Below, in pieces: positions 23,105 through 32,609 of a DNA stretch of 64,000 nt (position 1 is its first letter; every line of letters begins with the position of its first letter). Origin of the DNA: Uloborus plumipes (taxonomy: Eukaryota > Arthropoda > Arachnida > Araneae > Uloboridae). Below the pieces are notes generated by a model. The model made no database searches and was not told the DNA's origin. It saw nothing but the letters and a program-made list of their open reading frames with translations. Location: NCBI GenBank assembly GCA_038373865.1, contig JAXGGA010001091.1:1-64000 (forward strand), given 5' to 3'. The translations under genes and the position numbers were made by a program.

Positions 23105-23370
23105 AATTTATTATCAACGAAACTGCAAGTTCTTTTATAAAAAACGGGATACTTCTGTTGGGTATTCTTGTTGTTTTGAATGCAGATGTTTATAGTAAAT
23201 ATTTTCAATGTAGTTCTCCATTCTATGCTTAAAATTGGAAAACGTGCACTCGGTGTAGTGTAAAATAGTATGTTTCTATCATTCTAAAGCTGGTAGAAAG
23301 CTGTGAAATGTTTTAGCGAATGTTTGGAAAACTAATTAACCATTCCGTTCAATCGGCGGCGGCAGCACAT
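23105..23370 (+). repeat. Old direct repeat, copy 1
   Basis: This block aligns with 24830-25085 in the same orientation. Shared words include GATGTTTATAGTAAATATTT (copy 2 GATATTTATAGTAAACATTT), a TCCATTCTA word and GAAAGCTGTGAAATGT. Divergence is substantial, with many indels. The 68-codon frame inside copy 1 (23026-23232) is not kept in copy 2, arguing against coding. Confidence 0.65.
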
Positions 23371-24165
23371 TGTGCTGAGGTCGCTTTTAAAGTTTTATGT
23401 TTATGTTAATAAAAAGTCTATATTGCTTGACCACGGAGATATGGCGCGTGACCTTGAGGGATAAATGGACCACTTCATTTTAAAATAGGTAAGATCAGCG
23501 AGAAAATTAATTTCTCACGTACTTAGTACGTTAAAGTTTTTTTTTTTTTGCCTCCGTGATTTGTCTGATGCTACTTAATAAAAAACAAGTACAAAGTTTA
23601 AATTAAAAATTTAAACGACCCCTGACCCTGATTGCCAATCTCATATTGAAACGCATTTTCTGTCTAAATATATTTAATTGTTTTCGATATTTGAAATTGT
23701 TAACAAAATTGCAACTATTTTAATAGTTTCCAAATAGAAACTGGCAACAGATAAACATTTTAAATCATTGAGTTTTTTTCCTTCGTCGGCCAACATTGAC
23801 AACGGTTTTCAATCCTGTAGATTTAAGCATTAGCCGCACTTGTTAAAAAGGCAATAATTTGAGCAATAATTCTCTTTTACATGGCAGTTCCAAATACATA
23901 CCAGACGTAGAATTTTTTCGTTTCTTTTGGTACTATTGTTTTAAATTTTTCAGTATATTTTCACTACCAAAATCGCGAAAAATGTTTTAAAGATTTTTAA
24001 TTAGTATCTTTGTTAATTAATGTCCCCGAAGACGCGACCTAGCTGAGAACATTCTCGATCCCTTCACCTTAAAAAAAAAAAAAAAATCAAAATAGGTCCA
24101 TCCGTTTAGACTGTACGGTGCCGCAGACAGACCTTGTTGCGTCAGGGGTTAAGGGTCATTCTATA

Positions 24166-24569
24166 GTGACTAACGTAACATTCGGAGCTGATTTTGTAAT
24201 CGTTTTTACTTGTAACTTAAAGGATAAAAAATATTTTTCAGTTATGCTGGTGGATTTACAATGTACATGGTATCTATGTATCATTTATGCTAGGAATTTA
24301 AAACAAAATTACTGACAATAGATATTTCTTCAACCAAAATAGCAGTGTGACTAACGTAACGGTTTTGTAACTCTGAAAATCAATGCTCATGTTGTGAGGC
24401 AAAAATTTCTCAGTTAAGCTAGTGTTAAAAATTGAATGGTATATTTGAAAAATGTGTAAAGTTGGCTGTTAAAAACATAAAACACGTTTATTAATTCTTA
24501 TTTTTTTTAGTCTCAAGTGTCACTTTTACTCAAGATGGAGTGTGACTAACGTAACGTGACTAATGTAGC
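24166..24569. repeat. GTGACTAACGTAAC phrase repeats
   Basis: GTGACTAACGTAAC occurs exactly at 24166-24179, 24347-24360 and 24542-24555, with a variant (GTGACTAATGTAGC) abutting the last at 24556-24569. Spacing is about 181, 195 and 14 bases. The sequence between copies is not itself repeated. No terminal repeats or coding region were found. Confidence 0.75.
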
Positions 24570-24829
24570 CATCGAATAACAAGCAGTAAACGCACTACAA
24601 ACTCTTAATCATGGCTGATCTTAGTGATAATTACAATACTTTTTCATTTTTTTTAAACTTCTGTTGCATGATTTTTATTTATTTATTTAATTTTTGATAC
24701 TTTTTTCACTTCGGTATTTTTTTTTCTTCGGCTGAGGTTGACATTTCTATGGAATAAAACTTAATGAAGCGGGCAGTTTCCGCTTCAAGGTCAGTCGCCA
24801 TCTATACGTGGTTAAACTTTAGTTACATT

Positions 24830-25085
24830 TACTATCAATAAAATTGTAAGCTCTTCTAAACAAAGTGGAAAAGCTGTGTTTGATATAATCGGTATTTTTA
24901 ATGCCGATATTTATAGTAAACATTTTCAATCTGTTGATCCATTCTAAGTGCAAAAATAAGAAAAGCTGCAGTCGGTATGGTGAAAAATAGTATACTGGTA
25001 ACCGTCTAAATTAGGGAGAAAGCTGCGAAATGTATTAGTAAATGTTTGGAAATGTGATTAGACGTTCTGTTCATTTGGTAACGGT
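24830..25085 (+). repeat. Old direct repeat, copy 2
   Basis: Second copy of the block at 23105-23370, about 1.7 kb downstream in direct orientation. Alignment is clearest from the TTTATAGTAAACATTTTCAA word to the AAATGTTTGGAAA word. The intervening DNA contains the GTGACTAACGTAAC cluster. Confidence 0.65.
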
Positions 25086-25089
25086 TATC

Positions 25090-26020
25090 CATGGTTTTTC
25101 AACTAAACTGAAGTTTCTTATGGAATTGAGGGGCTCTGATAATAAATTGACAAATCATCAGTCGTTTGCATTTACGTGAAGAAAATGGTTCCAAGTAAAG
25201 TCATTCAAGGAAAATAACTTTGAATTTCGATTTCGGGTTCGGTATTTAAAAAAAAAAATTTTTTAATCCTATTTTTTGAGTTATTTTTTTAGGGTCTTCT
25301 TTAAATATCGGCGGTTGATTGTTTCAAAAACCACTTTTCAGTAAAAGGTGTCGCACGTTCGTCGCAACGACAGGCATTAATTCTAAGCACAGGTTTACCT
25401 CATCATGCAACGCTCACAAAACACCCGAAAAAACAAATTTAAATATTTAGCCAAAGTGTGTCATCTACCTTCTGCATTGAAACAACTGGTACTCCTGTGT
25501 TTTCAAAATACCGGTGGCTGAGTAAAAACAAACTGACATAAAGGACTTCAATAACTTATTGCGATAAGGAATTAAGAGTCTTTATAAAAACTTTCACCCC
25601 ATTTTGGTTATTTTATTTAAACAACAACAAAAAAAAATGTGGTGTATTTGTGCGGATTTTAGACATTTTAATGGGGTAAAAATATCCGAGCTTTATCCGA
25701 TATCTCAGAATTAGATTTCGACCTTCGTTTGTGGGTGGAAAACGTAGTTGCATTGATATGGTTAAAGCGCATCAGAAAGTTTCCGTTAAGCAAAGGGGTG
25801 TTTAAAATTTTCCGTAACGACTCCCATTGGACCAATTGAATGATGATATTTGCCACACGTAATGCGGTCCAAAAGTGTGAGTGTTTTATATGAATATATT
25901 TGGTAAAAAATAACCCATTATGAATCAGAAAGCCCTCAACACATAATCGAAACAATGAATTCCCTATTATAAACAATACAGAAGATATAGCATAAAACTT
26001 ACTTGAGCATACAATGTTAA
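25090..26020. other. No confident gene; 133-codon minus frame
   Basis: The longest frame in the window (25668-26069, minus, 133 codons) lies here. It starts inside the left arm of the MITE at 26024-26285, has no recognised motif, and mixes hydrophobic and basic residues as AT-rich chance frames do. It is left uncalled. Confidence 0.4.
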
Positions 26021-26023
26021 CAT

Positions 26024-26285
26024 TATATCGTCGCCACCATGCTAAACTAACGAATGTGAAAATTGACACTTTTCAGTAGAGCCAAAACACTGCATATAAC
26101 TTATTCCCCCTGACGTGTTTGGTTATTTTCAATTTTTAAACTTTTATAGACATCTTTAAGTGTAAAACTATCGTTCGAAGGTATCATTTTAATTTTAATT
26201 ATTTGTAAAATTTGAACTTGAAAAACGAACTTGTAAAACGCAATTTTTCACAGTCGTTAGTTTAGCATGGTGCCGACGATATACA
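26024..26285. mobile_element. Foldback MITE with CACCATGCTAAACTAACG arms
   Basis: The left arm (26024 to about 26062) reads ATATCGTCGCCACCATGCTA then AACTAACG. The right arm (about 26244-26285) is its reverse complement with few changes. The core is AT-rich and non-coding. The target duplication is not clear. Confidence 0.65.
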
Positions 26286-26289
26286 CTAT

Positions 26290-26878
26290 GAGTAAAGCAT
26301 AGAGCACTACACTATACTTCAGGGCGTCCGTACCTACCAGGTAGGTCCCCGTAGACGGCTTTTTTTAGATGCAGAACATTAGCCGAGCAGCCTCTGATCC
26401 AGCACTCCTGAGTTATTGATTAGGAATAAAAGCTTTTGTGACCATGACAGACTTCACGTATGTCAATCATCATCAGCTAAAAATTGGGATACTCGGCAGG
26501 CATTGCACTAATCTAGTTAGGCATTTTAAGTCAATGCAGAGAGAACTCTTTTTATGAAAGTATCCATCAGGTCTACGGTAGTTACGAAGTTGAGCAGAAT
26601 TCAAGGAAGTTAGGGAGTTGTGAAAACATTAATTAACAATAACGTGCTACGTTGTGGTAATCCAACTTTGCAAATGTAGCAATTTCTCCTCATACTATTT
26701 GTTTCTATCACCAATGAAGGAACGTTTTCAAGGTCAGCCCATTTTTTATGAGAGCCTAAGAATACGTACACTAGTATATAACTGCATAGAAATCTTGATA
26801 CCCACCAGAAGGTCCTATTTTTGATTTAGAGTAAAACTCTTGGTAAAAACAAAAATGCAGTTTTAAAAAAAAATTCAT
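26290..26878. other. No gene; short GC-rich hairpin words
   Basis: Near 26331 CCTACCAGGTAGG forms a small palindrome inside GTCCGTACCTACCAGGTAGG. Otherwise AT-rich without structure. Confidence 0.4.
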
Positions 26879-26880
26879 TA

Positions 26881-27819
26881 CATCGCAAAAAATGAATGTT
26901 GCTTTTACAGTATGATACAGCTAATTTTATAGTACAGTAGCCCCTCGTTATATCGCTCATTCGAATATATCGCTCTTTTCTTTTGTCTCAAAAAAAAAAA
27001 AAAAAAAAATAGTTCGAAACCATTTTTGGGAAAATATGTAATGTGCTCAGAAAAGGTCTCTTTCTCATTTATTTTGTCATCAATGAACAAAACGAAGGTT
27101 CTTCTATTCTTCTGAACTCGCTGTAAAGAAGCAGAAAATTTCTATCACTCAAACTTGCCAGAAAAGATTTGTTCTTGGTTGAACGAATTAGGATTTGCAA
27201 TTTTATGTCTGTATACATATTTTTCAAGACCTGCACATTGTAACAACAACTGCACTAAGTTATATTTTTTTCTTACTTTTGATTGAAAAAAAAAATCTAA
27301 TGTTCGAATAAATGAATTTTTATTTATATGCACGTATAATTTACTTGCATGCTGGATAGAAAACTATTTTTAATGACTTTGGTTATATCGCGCTTTCGGA
27401 TATATCGCGCTTTTTTCTTGTCCCCCGAAAAGGGGGTTTACTGTAATAAATTTGCTAATTTTAAATTTAAAATAAAATTGCCAATTTTAAAGTACTAAAG
27501 TGTCAAATTGCTCATTTTAGAGTACTAAACTGAAAAATTGCTAATTTTGCAGAAATAAACGAAAATTGCTAATTTTACAGTTTATCCCCGTGCATTTTAC
27601 AGTTTGAAATTGGAACCTCTGCTGCCAGTATTATACTGCTGTTTTTACAGTATAATACAACTAAAATTTACTGCAATAAACTGGAAAATTTCTCAATTTA
27701 CAGTAAGAAACTGTAAAATTGCTGGTTTTACAGTTTATTACTGTACAATTTACAGTTTTAAATTGGAACCTCGGCTGCCTGTATTATACTGTAAAAATAA
27801 CAGTTCATTTTTTGCAGTG
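26881..27819. mobile_element. ACTGTAAAATTGC-type MITE, copy A, with nested insert
   Basis: Bounded by TA at 26879-26880 and 27820-27821. Termini follow CACTGCAAAAAATGAA. The interior is built from many alternating copies of ACTGTAAAATTGC and GCTAATTTTACAGT, so it could fold extensively. Length without the nested element at 26935-27443 is about 430 bp. Open frames in this family (for example 27604-27822) encode the same words in different copies because the DNA repeats, not because of a protein. Confidence 0.85.
26935..27443. mobile_element. Pogo/Tc1-type MITE nested in copy A
   Basis: 509 bp flanked by TA at 26933-26934 and 27444-27445. The left end reads CAGTAGCCCCTCGTTATATC, and the right end reversed reads CAGTAAACCCCCTTTTCGGG. 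Near both ends TATATCGCGCT-like words recur. The surrounding MITE reads CTAATTTTATAG then TA then ATAAA across the insertion, exactly as in the uninterrupted copies at 46133 and 61679. The insertion point is therefore confirmed. No transposase. Confidence 0.85.
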
Positions 27820-27821
27820 TA

Positions 27822-29670
27822 GCTACATCTAAAACTGTCAAAACTTTTATAAAATATTTTTAAAAAATACACTGAAAATGAGAGTAGAAATACTACAGTA
27901 AAACAAACGATCACAATTGTTAAATATCTTTATTTTTGAGTGCAGAGAACATTTATTTCAACATGTAATGGATTTGCTTTGCCTATAGAAAAGCTCCCAT
28001 TATAGAAAAGACATTGTAGGAAATTGAATCAAAATGTCTGAAATTTCGGTTCCAATCACCGGGATGAATAATTGAGCTTTATTCGATTCCAGGAAAGCGC
28101 TCTTTCGTAAATCTATTTCGTAAGCTAAAGCTCCGTAATCTAGTTTTATTTGTGTTCAAACGCAAATCCTAGCTAACGGAAGATAGTTAGAAAGCAATGT
28201 TTAATATGGTTGTACGAGTATACGAATTTTCGTCGGTTACGTTTTATGTGCTAAAAGTCTTGATTACAATAGCCAAGTAGTGCAACTAGTGTAACGAAAC
28301 TCTTTGCAACGGTAGTTAGTCCTGTTATTGGCTGAATTAGAAAGATAGATTTTAGAATGCAACTTAAGCTTTATTTAGTTCCGCAATACAATGAACTGCT
28401 TCATTTTTAGATTCTCTCAATTTAATGGGTTAATACACATAAATTTCTTTCCATTGAAAGGAAAAACTGAGCATATTATTTTTCGGATTTATACTATGAC
28501 TACGTTATATCGTAGTCATTGTTCGTAAGCAAGGAATATTTTTTTATATATATAATGCTCGGATCATAGCCCCCATATTTTTACTGTTATTTCTGTGATA
28601 TATATTTTCATTGCAAGTTTTGAGAGTGGTCTGAAAATTCTTTCGAGTCTGAAGAATTCATTTTATGAACGAAATGACAAACTCAAAATGATCTAACTTT
28701 TTCAATCCCGCCCAGAAATCGAACAGAATAACTTCTTCAACTCAGAAGTGGAAATACATTCTACCGAAAGAAAGAGAAAAGGAAAATGATTGTGACCTAC
28801 AATCTATTAGATTTGTTTGTATCTACTGGATTAAATACAGTCAAAGGTTTCGGTGTTCGTTTTATAAATGAAGCTTGTGTGACATAATGATTTTGTAAGA
28901 CTTGTTCTTTTATACAAGCTCTTTTGTTATGAGTCACGTGCTTTATTTAAGGAAGATAAAATACTACAATGAAATATAAACTTGTGATGCACGCATCAAA
29001 ACTATGATATTGCCATTATGATTGTGTATTTTGTTACCAATGCAATGTGACAGAAATATCAGATGTGTATCCAAAAATGAAGAGAAGGTTAAAGTATTTT
29101 TAGAATTTGATCCTGTTATAATTAGTATAGCGCGTGAACTACGAACCAAATGGTTCTAAACACTAGGGCAGATATAACTTTTTTGGCTAGATTTTTTTGA
29201 TCAAAAGCCTTGCATGTGTATAAAGTACTCTATTAGTATTGGCAATAATGCTAAAATCGAAACTTCCGGGTTTAAATCCGAAATCCCCTCTTAGTGGTAC
29301 CACTTGTTGTAAGAGGAATTCTCAGTCATACTGCGCATAAAACTATTTCGGAAAAAATTACGTTGGTTTTGTTAAAAAGAAAGCGTAAAATATTCGAAAT
29401 TTTCATTCGACATTTTTTTAAAATCCTCTGTGCTAGGATTGCTACATGAGATTTTTAATTTTTATTTAATCCTTGATACCCTTCGAACCTTCTATTTCTG
29501 CCTTGACCGGATGAAGTGTGGATAACAGTGGCCGTTTGAAACAGAAAGCGCTCTCGTTATGCGTGTGTGTGGAGGGGGGGGGATGCTACTACGTAGCTGT
29601 GAATGTATTGCAATTGGAAATAATAGAGTGAAAGTGCTGTTGTACACACAAAGACATTTCTGTTGTATTT
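27822..29670. other. No gene seen
   Basis: AT-rich sequence with a small hairpin (ATGACTACG/CGTAGTCAT, 28496-28519) and a G run near 29574-29582. No terminal repeats or convincing coding frames. Confidence 0.5.
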
Positions 29671-29677
29671 ATATGTA

Positions 29678-29710
29678 CACTGCGATGCAAAAGTTTAGAC
29701 AAATGGCAAA
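29678..29710. mobile_element. Isolated Tc1-like terminus
   Basis: After TA (29676-29677) the sequence CACTGCGATGCAAAAGTTTA resembles a Tc1-like terminal repeat. No matching opposite end was found downstream. Later insertions at 29954-31496 and 31536-32029 may have split an older element. Confidence 0.4.
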
Positions 29711-29842
29711 TATGTGAATAAAAAGAAAACTATTCAACGAAATGCTTCAAATTTCTACTGAAGGTACACAATATGGTCCCAAATACATGTCTGGAGTTCT
29801 TCTCGTCTCATTAAAACCACCCTTTAATGTAGTTTAGCCTTT

Positions 29843-29926
29843 AGTATTAACAATAATATTAAATATATTACTTTTATATTTGCAAAGAATGAATTTCATC
29901 TTTTATTCAGAGTGACGTTTTTCAGC
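29843..29926 (+). repeat. Direct repeat, left copy
   Basis: Aligns with 32183-32256 in the same orientation (shared TTAACAATA, ATTAAATATATTACTTT, TTTTATCTTTTATTCAGAGT-like text). The two copies bracket a pogo-like element and a foldback element, so the duplication probably predates or accompanied those insertions. Confidence 0.65.
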
Positions 29927-30411
29927 ATTTCTGAGGATCAAAAATAGATTGTAGGGGAAAGTTGGGTAAAACCGGGTAGTCGGGAGCAAACCGGGTACCC
30001 CCTTCTAGCCTCTGTAAGCGCTGCAGTCGCGTGAAAAACAGAAGAACTACCTTCCACCTTGATGAAGAAGCAGTGGCGGTTGCATCAGAACGCAATAGAC
30101 AAGCTTATATCGTTCCTGTGAAGGAAATTCTATTTGAGTGGCTTTTGCTTACGATTTTTCAGCCAGACAAAATCGAATTGTACTACGTTCCTGTTTCTGC
30201 AAGAATAAAGGTATGTAGCTCTCTTTGTACAGCATTTAATTACCTTCTTTATCATTGTAACTATTTGTCTGTAGCGTTCTGTATAGTCATTCGACGCCAT
30301 GTTTTATGAAAGCTTTATGTGCGGGGTGAATCCGGGTACTGACCGAGGGGCAAAACCGTGTACCCGGTTTCACCCCTTGGACCTTAACCTTCATGGCACC
30401 CCTTAACCTTC

Positions 30412-30906
30412 ATGACACCTCTCAGCAACTACTATCAACAAAAAGTGCGCCAGTGGCTGATTATGCGTCCAGGCAAGCTAGTGACAATTCATCAAGTTGT
30501 CAAACTCTTTGGCAGTGCCTTTTTGAAAGCAGCTGTGATGCAAACAGCAACAAATGGATTCAAACAGACTGGCATATATCCACTAAACAGAAACATATTT
30601 CCAGAACATATCTTCGCGCCATCACTGACTACAGATAGACCAATGCCTGAACCAAGACCTAAGGAAAACGCAGAGGAAGCTCCAAGTAGTCCACTCAGCC
30701 GAGATCAAGACTCTACGAACAAGGAAGATTTCACACCTGCAGCAGGTGTTCCTAATGTGTCAACACCATCGAATCTAACAGCTTCGGAACCCGAACAAAT
30801 CAATTTACCCTGCAGTTCTAAGTCCATGTCTCCTAACCCTAAACCTATTCTAGATGAATCATTCAATGTTTCAACCTTCCGAATTAATGCCTCCACCGTA
30901 CACTGA
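30412..30906 (+). pseudogene. Pogo/Tigger-like transposase C-terminal remnant
   Basis: The frame includes VRQWLIMRPGKLVTIHQVVK, FLKAAVMQTATNGFKQTGIY and PLNRNIFPEHIFAPSLTTDR. This order of blocks is found after the DDE core in CENP-B/jerky/Tigger-type transposases of arthropods. A Pro/Ser-rich tail follows to the stop. The N-terminal CENP-B helix-turn-helix and the catalytic acidic residues are missing from the remaining 5' part. The 92-codon frame at 30031-30309 shows no family motif. The gene is therefore a deletion remnant without transposase activity. Confidence 0.85.
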
Positions 30907-31275
30907 GAGAAAGACAAGGGCGAAGGAGGACAAAAGAAAGGGTAAAACTAATTTTGACGGGCTCCCCATACAAACGTCAATTTCAATCTTCAATCTACAC
31001 TAGAAGCGAAGAAAAAGAGAAATGATAAAAAGAAGACCAAAGGTTTACAAAAAAAAAAAAAAAAAAAAACCTGATGGAAAGAAAAATGAATCAAAGAAAA
31101 GGCAACAGCAAAAAATTAAGTCTAAAGACAGTTAAACTAACTTACAGCTCATTAATGTGTCCTGTTATACTAGTTATGATATTTTATGACAGAAGTTAAC
31201 ACATGTTGCTAAATAAAACTTGAGTTTTGTGGAAACTTTTAAATTTTTTATTTTCCCATAGCAATAACATATCTA

Positions 31276-31309
31276 CCCGGTTTTACCCCACTAGTGGGGC
31301 AAAACCGGG
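31276..31309. repeat. Near-perfect palindrome inside the pogo-like element
   Basis: CCCGGTTTTACCCCACTAGT continues into GGGGCAAAACCGGG, giving a 34-bp palindrome with one mismatched pair. The arms repeat the terminal word of the host element, suggesting an internal head-to-head copy of its end. Confidence 0.8.
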
Positions 31310-31535
31310 CAAAATGACTTTTTTTACAAAGAAATTTGTAAAAATTCAGAAAAAAAAACTGAAATGTTTTCAAGACTGCGGTTTCATTAACAGATAAGTA
31401 GAGCATACTTTTGCCAAATTTTGTTCCTCTGTGTTAAAAACTGTGAGTTTTGGGAGCCTTCAAACCTTAGCTACCCGGTTTTACCCTACTTTCCCCTACA
31501 TTTCAGTTAACACGGCAAAAGTAGTGTCGTTTGAA

Positions 31536-32029
31536 AGGCCAGTGCAAACACTTTAAAATAATGTATAAACAACCGAGGAAAGTTCAACGTGCTTTTAGTT
31601 GCGAAAGGCCGAAATATGAAATATGTCATATTTTACCGATATTCAAACGGTCATAATTTCCTCTGCCAACAACATATTGAAATATTTTTTTTTGCCAATG
31701 TCATACTCTATTCTTTGTCTTAATAGAACAGTTGAGTCCTTTGAGGCGAAATTATTAACATTTTTTTTACAAAAAATGTATTTTTGCCTGTGCATTTTTT
31801 GTAAAAAAAATTTAAGCTTTTCGCCTCAAAGGACTAAACTGTTCTGTTAAGACAAAGAATAGAGTACGACATTGGAAAAAAAATCAATATGTTGTTGGCA
31901 GAGGAAGTTATGACCGTTTGAATATCGGTAGAAAATGACATTTTTCACATTTCGGCCTTACGCAACTAATAGCACGCTGATCTTTCGTCGGTTGTTTGTA
32001 CATTATTTTAAAGTCTTTTCACTGACCTT
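31536..32029. mobile_element. 494-bp foldback element
   Basis: Two arms of about 240 bp (31536 to about 31776, and about 31790 to 32029) are highly similar reverse complements. They start AAGGCCAGTGCAAACACTTT and end mirrored as CACTGACCTT. Shared inner words include GAATATCGGTA, CTCTGCCAACAACATATTGA and CCTTTGAGGCGAAA. The centre is a T-rich/A-rich turn. The 75-codon plus frame at 31623-31850 follows the left arm and is not a gene. The element begins 40 bp right of the pogo-like element. No clear target duplication was found. Confidence 0.85.
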
Positions 32030-32182
32030 CACTTTTAGGGATCCATAAAAACTAAACAACTCAACTTTATAACAAAACATTCCGGATTTGGTCTTTCAAT
32101 AAGATAATAAACATTTGGTAATTTTTCGGAAAAAATCTGAGGTGTCATGAATTACAGGCATGACATTCTCTCAGATTCTTGC

Positions 32183-32256
32183 TCTTAACAATAGTATTAA
32201 ATATATTACTTTAACACTTGTGAAGAACGTGAATTTTATCTTTTATTCAGAGTTAC
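32183..32256 (+). repeat. Direct repeat, right copy
   Basis: Right-hand partner of 29843-29926. The two differ by scattered substitutions and a small indel. Confidence 0.65.
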
Positions 32257-32609
32257 ATACATACAGACAAACAAACCCACATGTGAAGCTAATGAAAGCG
32301 TATTAAAAAGAAGCAGCTAAGTGAGTTAGTACCATTTGTGCACCAACGTGTGTCCATTTCTCTCACTATTTACACATGATGGGAATGAGAGAAACATTTC
32401 AATTTGGCTCGCTTCCTGGAGATCGTGGTTTTGGGTAGCCAGCTCGTTAGCTAAATTGTAAATTGATTTTCAGCCGGACGGTACGAAAGAGCTTGCGGAG
32501 AGGATTGTTCGGTAGCGTAGAGCTATTGCTCATCTTTACGTGGAATCGAAATGTGAGAGGGCTGGGGTAAAGGTAATGATCCGGAGTTCCTCAGAGACCA
32601 CATGTACAG

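Larger units (their letters stand above)
29954..31496 (+). mobile_element. Pogo-like transposon, internally deleted
   Basis: The 1543-bp element is flanked by TA (29952-29953 and 31497-31498). Its 26-bp termini begin GGGGAAAGTTGGGTAAAACC (left) and GGGGAAAGTAGGGTAAAACC (right, reversed). They match with one mismatch. The word ACCCGGTTTTACCCC is repeated internally near 30360 and 31276. The surviving coding part is a C-terminal transposase piece at 30412-30906. TA duplication plus this transposase type places it in the pogo/Tigger group. Confidence 0.9.

Noticed and set aside
25668..26069. 133-codon minus-strand frame as a gene
   Set aside because: It begins inside a MITE arm, shows no motif, and its composition is typical of chance frames in AT-rich DNA.
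30031..30309. Upstream part of the pogo-like transposase
   Set aside because: No CENP-B helix-turn-helix or DDE motif could be seen in this 92-codon frame, so it was not joined to the C-terminal remnant.
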